A DNA stretch of 64,000 nucleotides, taken from the NCBI RefSeq assembly GCF_900496995.4, contig NC_044006.1:19428214-19492213 (forward strand). Direction: 5' to 3'. Both the position numbers and the translations under genes were made by a program. The DNA comes from Aquila chrysaetos chrysaetos. Taxonomy: Eukaryota > Chordata > Aves > Accipitriformes > Accipitridae. Below are positions 47,823 through 59,220 of the stretch, in pieces; position 1 is the first letter of the stretch; each line of letters starts with the position of its first letter. Below the pieces are notes generated by a model, which ran no database searches, was not told the DNA's origin, and worked only from the letters and a program-made list of their open reading frames with translations.

Positions 47823-50800
47823 GAAGGTTTTGTAGAGCTTTTGTGGTTGTATTTAAACTAATCTAAACTTAACTGCTTGTGTTGGCAGTGTTTTGGTCAG
47901 AGCCTAATTTCTATTTCAAAATTCTTTGTTTCCTGGCAAAGGTTTTTGAGGAAAGAGACTTCTACCTAAGCGTGTGTATGTGAATCCATAATTTGGCAAA
48001 AATCTGCTTGTAACCTAATTGGCTTTTATTTCTTTAAACAAGTGATGATTCTCTTGGAAACATTTTCTTTTTTCTATTTCATATATCATTTCCTTGTCAG
48101 TCTCGTAACAAATTGTATGAATTCTTTTACTTCAATCTGTATTTAAAACTGGGTCCCTAATAGTTGAATTCAGGGGATTTCATGAAAACCATCTAATGAG
48201 ATACCATTCTCTGCATTGTGTAGGTCTCATCTTCACTGTCTTTTTTTAAGCTTTGCGGAGTTTTTTGGTACTTACCTACATAATTAATCCTGTTGCGGTA
48301 TTAGCTGTCTTCAGGCCAGTTGTAACTTTTGCTGTGTTTCTAACTACATAAATAGGTGGTTTTTTATTATCCTAGCTTACCAGTTTTTATTTTATTTTTA
48401 AATAAAAATGCTTATTTTACACATCTGAATATGTGCACACATGCACACAAACACACAGTTACTCTGTTGGTATTTCATGTATTACAGTACGCTGGTTCAT
48501 GATGGTGAGATCAGCCTTTGAACCTGGTCCTTGTTCCTGTTGGTGACAGGCTTGTAGGTCACAATTTAACTGAAATGAATGAATCTGGGGTTTTTGATGT
48601 TACAGTAAGAATAATTAATCATTGCATGATGTTCTTGTTATGCTTTTGTAGATGCTCAGATGTAATGGTGTTTAATGTAATGTGTGAACTTAAACATGTC
48701 TTAGAGAATGTACTTAACTAGTGGATACATTTTACTTCTTAAATTGGTTATCAGGTGGCCAACGCTTATTTTGATTCTACCCTCAAAAGTCAACAGATGT
48801 CCTGAGCTGCATTGGTAAGGTGTGAGCTAAAAGTTGCACATCTTGTAAGCAATGACCTGTTAGAAGTCACACTACTACCGTTTCCAGTTCCTTTGCCCTG
48901 GATAATCTGGTGCCAGTTTACTGCAGGCCTGGTTTTGGGACCATCTTTGCTACAAGCCTGGGTCAAGATTCAAAGTAGAAGTCAGTTTTTTTGTATAGAT
49001 AAATATGCTGTATGAGTTGAAAACTGCTTCTTTCTTCCTGTTGGCTGAAAATGTTAGGCTTGCCTGCTGTATCAAGAAATACTGACAATTGCATGAATGA
49101 ATAGGTTAATACTGTAACCAAAGTGATATTCTTGGATGGACTATTTGTGGTCTAAATATCCAATTGTAGTTAAGCCACTGTGACCCATTAAATATGACTC
49201 TTCTGACTCGCTATGCTTGTTTTCCCTCTTCTGGCTGATTTTGCAATAGTCAGTTCAGATCTTCACTGTGAAACCCTTTGAAGCTGTTAAATTTTGTTCT
49301 TTTTTCCAGTGTTTTTCTGTACCTAGTATGGCTATTGCACGTAACTGTTCCATTTTGCTTTTCGGATGTTTTTCTGTTGAGCTTCTGAGCACGTTTACTG
49401 ACAAATTAGAGTTTATACCATACTCTCGTCTATAATTTCTTTTATTGAAGAGAATGAACATCTTCTAAGAAGAATTTTTTCTCACTTCTGGTGTTGTAGT
49501 CTGTTTTTTCCAGTCATTTACCATAATATAATACTTAAGGCAGAATATTTAGACTTATTAGTGGTTGGAGGTGAGAAAGGCTGCTGAAGCTGACTGTTTC
49601 ATCAAATTAGTTTTTCTGTTTGAGTTCTTGTCAGCCTTTACTTCCATCCCAATTTTTCACTGTAGGTACTTTTGTTATGCATACCAAGAGCATAAATGTA
49701 AGAACTCTTATGCTCTATGTTGGAATGGTGCTAAGTTTCTGTCAGTGTCAATATAAACTGTATTAAGTCTCTAATGATGCTATTCAATGTAGTTCCTTCC
49801 CTCTCTTAAGCTTGAAGTGAAAGTTTTTTGGAGGGTCCTGACTTCCTAATTTCACAAGCAGTTCTGGCTTTGTATCACTGAAGTTTTTGACTTGCATTAC
49901 TGATGAGGCTTTAAGCCAGACATTATGCTGATATCTTATAACCGAAACTACAAGTGTGTCAAAGCTAATGCAAAGTGCATCATTCTGATACTTCTGTTCA
50001 TGAAACTTCTGCTGTGAAGGGTAAACAAGTGTTTTTCATAGGGCAGATGCTTCTCCAGAAGGGCAGAAATGGTCTGCAATTTAAGAGAATTAAACTCTTG
50101 GCCTTGGGCAAAATGAGAAGCAGTGCAACAAAAGGACATAAATAAATGCGGCACAGATAAGGACAGCAAGTGTCAGTTCTAACAGCATCTGGCTCTGGTA
50201 TTTTACTACTTGGGATGTGTGAAGTGGTACTGCTTTCTATGTAAGGTGACAGCTTGCTTATTTGAAAAGAATCTGAAGCATTCCCACGTGACATCTCTTA
50301 ACTGCAAACAACAGTGCTTTTTAAAATTAGAAATTTTGCAGTCTGAAGTCATTATATGTAAAGTTTTGAATTTATGGGCTAATCCTGAATCTTGGATCCA
50401 TTTTCTATTGCTAAGTCAGTTCAAAAATAGTAATTCAGTGGTCTGAAAGCAGTTGTTGGATATCTGTGGAGCACTTTGCAGTACAGGCTAACAAGCATTG
50501 TGTTAAAATGAAGAACTGTGAAACAAACCACTGCTGAAAAATATAATTATCAGGTAAGCAGTTGGTGACACTTCATAAGCTTGAATGGCATGGAGCACAA
50601 AAGAGAATTCATTGTACATATGCATCAATTATTATTACTGCCTTGATCCACATTGCATATGTCTTTTATCTTTCAAGATAGAAATGCTATGCTTTGTATT
50701 CAAAAGCATGGTAGGGAACCATGTGTTTTAGAAGCAAGGGACATTGATCTTCAGTTTGTTCCAGTGTTTTGGAACTTGCTGTCCTTGATCTAGTCTCATT

Positions 50801-53800
50801 TAAGACCTATATTTTTTGACCTTAAATGTTACTTGCCAGTGATATAACAAAATGTTATGTTCCACTGTGATGGAAATGCCTGTTATCAAGGCTCTGGTTG
50901 TTGCCAGTCAGACCAACAGTTCACTAAATTAAAGGATTTTGAACTATCGCACCAAATGTAGTTGGATTTGTATTCTTTTAGAGTAATCTGATTTTTGTTA
51001 CAAATGGGGTAATCTCAGGAATATTCTGAAGTTGAAAGCTCATGAAAGATCTGAATAGTTCACCTGTGGTACAATATTCTGGTAAAGAGCTAGTTGAGCT
51101 TTCATCTATAAGTATCTCCTCAAACCCTATGATGTAAATCTGTAAAACATTTACTTGTATCTGTATTAAACTGTGATCCATTAATTTGCCTTCACATCTA
51201 CGTGATTTTTTTCTGATGAGGAGCTACTGTTAAATTTTCTATCCCATGCTGCAGAGTTAAAAGGGAGTTGTAGGTTTTCTGAGAGTAAACTTTTTTGTTT
51301 GTCTTGAAAGTCAGCAATTCTCTTTTACCATCTGTTCTTCCTTGGTTTAAGGTATGAGAAAGTTTACTGTCAGTTTCCGGTTATTTCTGCTTCACTGTTT
51401 TCCTTATTAGCTATTTATATCTGCCATTGATGAAGAGGATTTGGTTTGCTTTCTTTTTTTCACCCCCAGAAAATGCTTTACATGACAACTGGCACAGTCT
51501 GTCGAAGAGGCCTTTGAGCAATTGATGTAATACCCTGAAGTAAAATACCATTGTCTTCATGTAGGATAGCATAAGTAAGTAACATAAGGAGCTCTTTAAG
51601 ACAAGCTTGACTCTGAACATCAGTTTTCTGGGGTCTTGGATAATGTGTGATGCTGTTTTGCTTAATGACCTGTGGAGAGGTTAGCAACATAAAATAGTAT
51701 TCAAGTTTAATTGTAATTATTTTTAGGGAGATTTCCTGTCTGAACTTACTACATTCTGGTCATCAGAATTCTAATCTTGTATCTCCAGACTTCTGGCAAA
51801 AGACTCAGGGAATGTAGAAACCTTTGAGATGGTTGCACGGGTTTGTGGCTAACCATTCTTCTGCACTCCCAGCAACAGAACTGAAGTTTTGAAAAGAAAT
51901 TATATCATCTCTTTGTAGACTTCTAGTTTATGGCACTCCTTGCTCTGAAAATGCCGAAGGTAGCCTTGTTAGTGCGAGTCTTCTGATGCAGAAAGAAATA
52001 GTGTTAAATAAAATTCCAACCATCTTGTTTCCATGTACTCTGAAGCATGTGTGAGGGGACTAGTACAGGGGTTAACCTGAGCAGGACAAGTGAAGCCCCT
52101 TGTCCCACACACCAGGTATGTTCCACAGCACTACCAGTTGTGGTCCATTGATTAACTTCAGTGAAACTCTAGTGAAGTCAGACCTTGAAGAGCATGATCT
52201 TGCCTGCTACACCAAATCCCCTCCTGTATGTAGATGACTGTATCAATAAAAATAGCATTTTACATTCACTTTTCTGTAAAACTGTGCTGGAATTTTTCCA
52301 TTTTTGTTCTTTTATGGTCTAGGGTGCTTGCAGTACATAAAATTTTTATTTGAACAGTTATTTCAAGGGTATATTTTGTCTCCTACTTCTTCCTGAGTAA
52401 CTAAGGCTAAAAACCTAAACCAATTACCACTGCAGGGAAATGTCTTCTATCAGTGATTTTGCAAAACCAATACCTTCTTCTCCCACAATACAGGTAGAGC
52501 TTAATTCAATAATGCATGTTACTTACTACTTTGCTCAATAGACTAACACAGTCTAGTGGTTGGAAAACTAAATCCATGTACTTTTCTTACAAGGAAATAA
52601 ATACTGTGTTTCTGAAATACAGTTCTTGCTCTGTACATTTTGGTCTTTTTACCTGCTGTTGTTGAACTGTTTTAATAGTGAGGTCACTCTATGATCAAAC
52701 ATTTTTAGTGACCGAATGCAAAGAAATGAGTTAAGACTTGGATGATTGGGCCAGATTTTAGCCTTAAGTATTCCTTGAATTGGAACAATTTGGCTTGAAT
52801 TATCAAAGCTATTTCAGTTTATATAATATGTAAAAGGATTGGATTTTTATACGCTTGTTAGTGGTTTGAACTGAGGGCACTGTCTAAATTTTTATTTGAC
52901 TGAATTTATCTGCTTTGGTCGATTTATGTCAAATGGCAAGCATTCAGATAACTGAGTAAAATAAAACTGACTCAGATGAAGTGTTTTATGAGCTTTGCAG
53001 ATACTTGGACTGCTTGAGGTTCTACTCAAAACCAGCTTCTGCTTTAAGTAACAAAAACATTTATTCTACAACTAATTGCAAAACATTTTTATACACCTGT
53101 CTAATTACAAAGAAATTGAGACCTGCAAGATCAAAACATCAACTCTACTACATCAACTCTGTAATCAACAGACAAACTTCTAGGCAGTGTGTATATATAT
53201 ACATATCTTCTTGTCCTTCAGTTTTGGCACTCTTCTGAAATTTTCTATCTGTCTGGTTTTTTGCTAAAAATAAACTCAGTTTCTTAGAAGTAATTTGCTT
53301 CTGGGGCACAGCATAGAATACTGTAATTGTATTTTCTAATGCCTGTTAAATTGTGTTGAGTGGCTGACTGAGACCAGGCAAGGATACAGACAGCAGCATA
53401 AGTAGAAAATACAGGATATCAGAAGGAGGATCAGCATAATGACAGTAGCTGAAATCATGACATGGTACTAATGTGGAGAAAGCAGGTATCTGCTTTTGTC
53501 CTCTGTCAAAATTGGGTATTGGATATTGGGTTAGATAAAATAAGCTAGGTCCCATTTTGAAGTCACAGTTGATGACAGTTTATGAGCATTTCAGGAAGGT
53601 GCTGGTATGGAGCATTTGGTCAGACCGAAGGTTCAGTACATAGCTTTTATTGAAAAGGCTTATTGAATTCTTTTAAAGTGTTAGTGAGCAATTGTCTGAC
53701 TTTATGTTCATGGTGAAAGAGCAGTTGTGTTTCAGGCTAGGTTTTTTTTTTATTTTTCCTTGTACTTGGGATCACACTTTATACTGGAGTTTCTGAAAGG

Positions 53801-53924
53801 GCTTTTGTATGTTACCTATGGCTATGTAATATCTGCGGAAGCAATGTAGGTTTTAAGTGGAAGAAGGCAAGGAAAAAGCAAAATCCTGAGTGTGTGCACC
53901 ATGATGATTCATTTTTCTGTATGG

Positions 53925-53948
53925 ATTAGATGCTAGATAGCATCTAAT
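53925..53948. repeat. Perfect inverted repeat, 10-bp stem and 4-nt loop
   Basis: ATTAGATGCT (53925-53934) and AGCATCTAAT (53939-53948) are perfect reverse complements around the loop AGAT. A small hairpin in intron 2 with no flanking extension and no known function. Confidence 0.9.
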
Positions 53949-56508
53949 AATGAGTCTTTACCATTCAGCTTTCTCATTTTACTATTTAGGCGGTTTCATT
54001 TTCCCTCAAAAAAGGCTGAAATACAAAAATGCTTTTATACCACTTCAATAAGAAGTAGAGTACAGGAAGTTGTAAGACATTGACAGTTTGAAAGGAGTTG
54101 GAAATCTTTGTGAATCTAATACCCTTTAGAATTTGTGTCTGGTTAAATTTGTGTCCCGACATGCTTTGCAATTGCTAATCAGGTGAAGTTAGGCCATTTT
54201 CAGTTTCTCATTAGCCAGATACTGTGAATATTTTATTAAAAAGTAGGTTTTTAAGCAAAGATTAAATAGGGTTGCCTCAGATAGAAACTAGCATTTGATT
54301 AAATTGCATATAATGACAGTTTTTGTTTGAAGGACACTAATTTGAATATGCAAAGTGTGAAGACCTTTGTTGATGTATGTCTTTTTTAACAAACTGTTTA
54401 AGAAAAGATCATACAATTGAGTAAACCTGTACTTGATTATCTTATTCCTTTAGCATTTTGAAACGGATATGTTATTGCATAATTTTTTGTGCCATTGGAA
54501 AGCAGGGCAAGAAAGGCTTCCCTGTTACTAGTAAGTAAGATGAGCTGATGGCAGATGCAAAGAATTTTTTGTGCTTATTCAAATAAGGTTATGTTTGTCA
54601 ACATTGTGTATTTACCAGTTTCCTTAACTGACTGCTTCTGTCAACTTAAAAAAAAAAAAAGTAAAATAAATTTCATGAATGTGGAATATGATTAATATTT
54701 AAATAAATAGTTTATTGCAATAAAATACTAATTTAAAAAGCCCAACAGCCATGCTTCATTAAGGATATTGTGTCCTTTACTTGTTTGCATGTTTCTAAGT
54801 GGTTTAATTTAGATATATCTTTCTAAGGTTAGGTTATCCTCAACTTGCCAAATGCAAAAATAAGCACTAAGGTCAGGGCCCTAGCCTCAGTAAAGATTCA
54901 TCTTTACTGACTGCATTTTGTGGTTTTGGGGAGGCATTTTATAACTTGTTCTATGTGCTGTTCATATTCATGCTTTATGGAATGCTCCCTCTTGAGAAGT
55001 CGCCCTCTCTCCCCAGTTAAGTGGTTAAAGGTTTAATTTGCATTTTCATCCATATCCTTGGCTGTAAAACTTTCAGTTCTGCAGAACCACCTTCCCTATC
55101 CAATCAATAACAAAGTGGTGGGATTTTTTTTGGTTTTCCTTTTTTCTGGTTGTTTTTTTGTGGGTTTTTAATAAGGAGGAGAAAGCTGCTTGCTAATTGT
55201 CTAGCTACTGAGAAGTAGACCTTTGCAGGTATATTAGAAGAGTCAGTACTTCCTAGAAAAAGCATCACATCTTAAAAGCTGTTTTTTTTTCCTTCAGGTA
55301 GACACATTGTTCTAACACCACCCATTGTCAATATACTTTAGAGGAAGCTTGAGGCTGACTCTTATTGGATAAGTATTTGAGAGCCTTTAGCACTTTTAAC
55401 TCTACAGAAAAGATAAAAAATTAATTTTGACACAGTTAGAAATATTGCGATTGTGGTATCTTTGAGAGGTAGATGTATACGCCAAATTTAGGTTGGCAGT
55501 AATTGCTCTGTATTTCCTCTCTTGAGAATTTCCCCATGAAGTGTCTCTCTCTTTAAAATACCTGTTTTTTCATGTAAGATATTTCTGGTACTGACAGTAT
55601 TGTCTGAGTGACATGAACACCTCAATAAATATTACCTATTTATTATGAAGAGGCATAAATATGCAGCTTCTTTTACTTGTAATGAAGGGCAGTCTCAATT
55701 TGCTGTGTAAGATTCCACCCTGGCCCTGCCCCCCCCTCTGGCATTTTATATAAAGTCTCTTCAAGCTGAAGTTTTATGATAGATTTTGTTACATATAGAA
55801 CAAAAGGATTTAAAAAAACTCAGCTGGGTTTTCTTGATAACAGTGAGAAGCTTTTAAATGAGGTGTATGTTTTTAAAAACAAACAAACAAAAAAACCAGG
55901 AGAAATAAGCAAGTGAGAAATTCTAATTTTCCAGCTAAGAAGACTAAGATAACTAAAAAGACTATCTTTGTTTCTGTAGATGATCACATATGACTTTTTA
56001 GTTAAACTGTGCCTTGATTATGTTTATGCTTCTGAGAATGGAAGATCAAGGGCCATATCTTACATGCCTTTCTACCGGTTTTGTTTAAGCTGCTGTGTCA
56101 TAGTAGTACTGCTGAGTATGTTTAGCATCCTTTCATGTCCAGTAAATTGTAGAGATCTTGTTTCTGATGTTTCTGGCTGCAGCTTTTTTTGTTGATGTAC
56201 TTTGGACCCTTTCTGGAAGGCTTTTTATTACTTGCTGTTCAAAAACATCTTTAGCTCTTTCCACATATTCTAACAAAGTGATTTGCGTATGTAAAAACAT
56301 ATGTATAGGTTCAGAGTTACCTGCTTCTAGAAGCAAGCTAAAGCTGTGGTTCTTGAAGCTATTCTAGGAGCAAGTGAGGACTTGATGTGCTGGGTCTGAA
56401 GGTGGGAGAGTGAAGGTGAAAACAGAAGACAAAGGAAACTTCTCGTATTGCTGTTTAGTCATAAGATGTCAATTTTGATTTGCAAAAACAACTAGTAATT
56501 GAATTTCC

Positions 56509-57790
56509 ATGGATAAAAAGGTGGAAAAATACGACTGGGACATATATTCCTGCTGTGTGCTGCCCTCTCAGTTCAAATCCCATGATTCAGATTTAGCACT
56601 GGGTGCTGCTGAAGAAGTGGAAACTGCGTGGCTGGATGGTGATAAGGTAGGCAGGGACAGCAGAGAGCTGTGGATCATGGAGAAGTTTCCTTGGTCAGAT
56701 CTGCTAACAGAGGTGAATTTCTGTTCAGCCTCTTGCAATATGCCACAAGAGGTTGTTGGACAGTACCTCACTACCCACAAGGATTTCTCTTACCTCAAAC
56801 CTGCTGAATACCACAGCTTTTTGTGATCTTTCTTTGAGGTGACTGAAGTCCTTGCAAATGAGGATAAGAGGACATATTGGAATCATGCAGTTGAGTGAGG
56901 TAGAGGTGGTGTACAGTGTTTCCCTAAAAGGTTAGGATAAATGAGTTGCCACTTGACACAGTTTGTTACAAAGATCTGTTAGGGGAGGCTTCTTGTCTGG
57001 CTGAGTTGGGCAGGTTACCGTGCCTCGGACATTGTGCATAGACACTCTGTTCAGAATGAGTGCAATTGCCGATATTCCACTTAAGCTTTTGGAATTGGTC
57101 TGAATATTGTATCATGGGGCCTTTTTATAAGCATAAATTCTTTTCCATATTTCTTTCATCAGAAGCTTTTCTGCCTTTTTTGTTACATGTGAGCTCATTG
57201 GGTGTTTCCTCTTGAAGGCTTAAATGTGTTTTGGTCCTGCCCTTTCTGTCGTCAAAGTATCACTAAATACATTAGGCAGTCCTCTGGGTAAGTCTTTTTT
57301 TTTTTTTTTCCGACTTACATGATTCATGTCAAAGAAAGATAGGCATCTTAAAGGTTAAGGGCAGAATTAGGTCTTGCACAGATGTGGCGGTTCATTTGTT
57401 CATGGTCCAAATCATGCTATGGATCTATTGACTACTGCCATTCTGAAGGGTTGTCTCGCTTTTTGCTTTGTAGCTTGCTGAGAAGCTGGGTCAGTTTATT
57501 GGCTTCAAAGAAGGGTGTTTGGCACAACACTTCAATCTGAAGTCTCCATCTAAAACTATAGATCGTAACAAATCAGCTCCATCCAAAACAGCAGAACATA
57601 CTGGTTTTCAGAGTCCAGTATGGCTGTAAAGAATTCAAAAGAATACATGGAAGCTATTCCGAAGCTCTTTGCCTTCTTCAGCTATTTTTGAGACATTTCA
57701 TTTCACTCTAAGCTAGTTAGAGACCTTCAGTATAGGAATATGGATTTTATATTTTTTCATAAATAAAGCCTGGATATGGAAATTACAGTT
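56509..57790 (+). pseudogene. Exon-like, partly coding-like cluster in intron 2; decayed gene copy or non-coding transcript
   Basis: Several features line up on the plus strand. A 105-codon frame at 56509-56826 (starting MDKKVEKYDWD, ending AEYHSFL) is followed, one frame-shift later, by FFEVTEVLANEDKRTYWNHAVE. A 28-codon open stretch at 57208-57291 includes WSCPFCRQ. It overlaps a TTTCTTTCATCAG acceptor-like site (ending near 57163) and a GTAAGT donor-like site (near 57288). Next come an acceptor-like TTTTTGCTTTGTAG (ending 57473), a 52-codon segment to a TAA at 57627-57629 (including NLKSPSKTIDRNKSAPSK), and an AATAAA at 57762-57767. The pieces are in inconsistent frames with stops between them, so no intact protein is encoded. 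I do not recognise the source. It could be a decayed gene copy, a spliced non-coding RNA, or coincidence in AT-rich DNA. Splicing septin exon 2 to 57474 would stop within three codons. Confidence 0.3.
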
Positions 57791-57979
57791 CTGTGTTTTG
57801 TCTGTTTTTTTGTAAGAGTCTTGCAAAGTAGTGAAGAAAACTTTGAATACTTAAAAAAAAAAATAATTCCCAACAAAGTGTAAGTTTTGCTAGAATGCAG
57901 TAACATTTTACCTTTTTTATTTGTGTAGATAAGTTGTTGTGTAATGCTGGTTTTGAAAGTTGGTGTGGGTTTTTCAGTG

Positions 57980-57981
<2 letters not shown>

Positions 57982-58009
<28 letters not shown>
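57982..58009. repeat. Poly-T tract, 28 bases
   Basis: Uninterrupted T run in intron 2, about 215 bases past the AATAAA at 57762. Read on the minus strand it is an A28 run. No adjoining retroposon is recognised. Confidence 0.9.
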
Positions 58010-58012
<3 letters not shown>

Positions 58013-58794
58013 ATGTCTATATTCCCTGTTGGCCATATTTGAGTTTATGCATAGTGACTATGACTTGTACTATGTTGATAATTTAACTACTCAAGCCTTT
58101 CGAAACTACTCTAGCTTGCCTTTCAGAACAGGCTTCTTAGTATCTTGGTTCTAAGCCTGCTAATTAGTAGTTAGCCTTGGTCATAAATCAAAACTAAGCA
58201 CTGTTTGTGTATGCTATGAACAGGATGAATTAATAGAGCTTTCTGTCTTGTTATATGGATGTTTTTCTTGGCACTTTTTGTTTGAGGGTACATGAAATGT
58301 AGTAGTTTAATGTTGATCTATCTCAGTTAAATGCACTGAAGTTCTAAAATAGGTTTTTTTTATGTATGCTTTGGGTCCAATAGTGCTTTTGGAAAGGAGT
58401 GAAAAAGATAAGGACAACTTTAAAGCTGCAGTGGTGTGGGTTTTTTGGTTTTGTTTTTCAGTAATACTGGTTTATTTAGTTTTACGTAAAGTTTGTATGT
58501 GAAAAGGTTCTCAAATATGTTGTTTTCTATGAAGTCTTATGAGATCTAGTGCATAGTGACACATTCCAGGTAGGAGTATGTTTGCTATGTACTGTGCCAT
58601 CCTTTGTTTTCAGAACTGTGAAGACAGATTGCATTAAGTTTCCCCCCACTATGATCCAAAGGTGCTCAATTCATTTTCTTGTCAGACATTCATATGTACT
58701 TGCCAAAATACTACTCAAAATAGTCTAACCATATTCTGCAGCTTGTTGCTGCCTGGGTCAGTGGACTAATGTTAGATTTGCAAATAAAATGTAT

Positions 58795-59220
58795 TCAGTG
58801 GGTTATGAAATCTCTGAGAGTAGGAGTGTGGTTGCAAAAATTGCATGGTTTTACGTAGTCTATTTCAGGTTTGTTTTCTTGGGCAGGATTCCCAAATAGA
58901 AGGTTAACAGAACTAATTTCTAGTCCCTGTTTGATAGTGGAGTCAACTGGTTGCTCCCAATAATTATATTCCACTTCCAAGATACCAACATTATTATAAT
59001 TTTCAGCTTTGACTCTGGAAGGGGGAGCATCTCTGCTATTCTGCGCGAATCCTGCTGCCTTGGTTGGCAAACCACCACCGAGTTTTGGTGGGGTTGGTGA
59101 AAGTGGCTGTTGATGCAGTGGGGCTGCTTTAGGTAGTCTGAGGGGATGAGGACTAGAACGTACTGCTCTGTTATAGAGGAAACAATGCTTCTGTGCTTGA
59201 AGGGAGAGGGCATAAACAGA
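58795..59220 (-). other. Unexplained 141-codon open frame, antisense to SEPTIN7
   Basis: On the minus strand one frame stays open for 141 codons (59220 down to the stop at 58795), although the first ATG leaves only 91. The reading has varied, non-repetitive composition, with segments such as SSPHPLRLPKAAPLHQQPLS and NYNNVGILEVEYNYWEQPVD and a CNFCNH pair of cysteines. I do not recognise a family. An overlapping 114-codon frame in another register exists, which argues for a stop-poor stretch of DNA over a real exon. No good splice sites or polyadenylation signal are tied to it. It may be a fragment of a retroposed gene, or chance. Confidence 0.2.
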
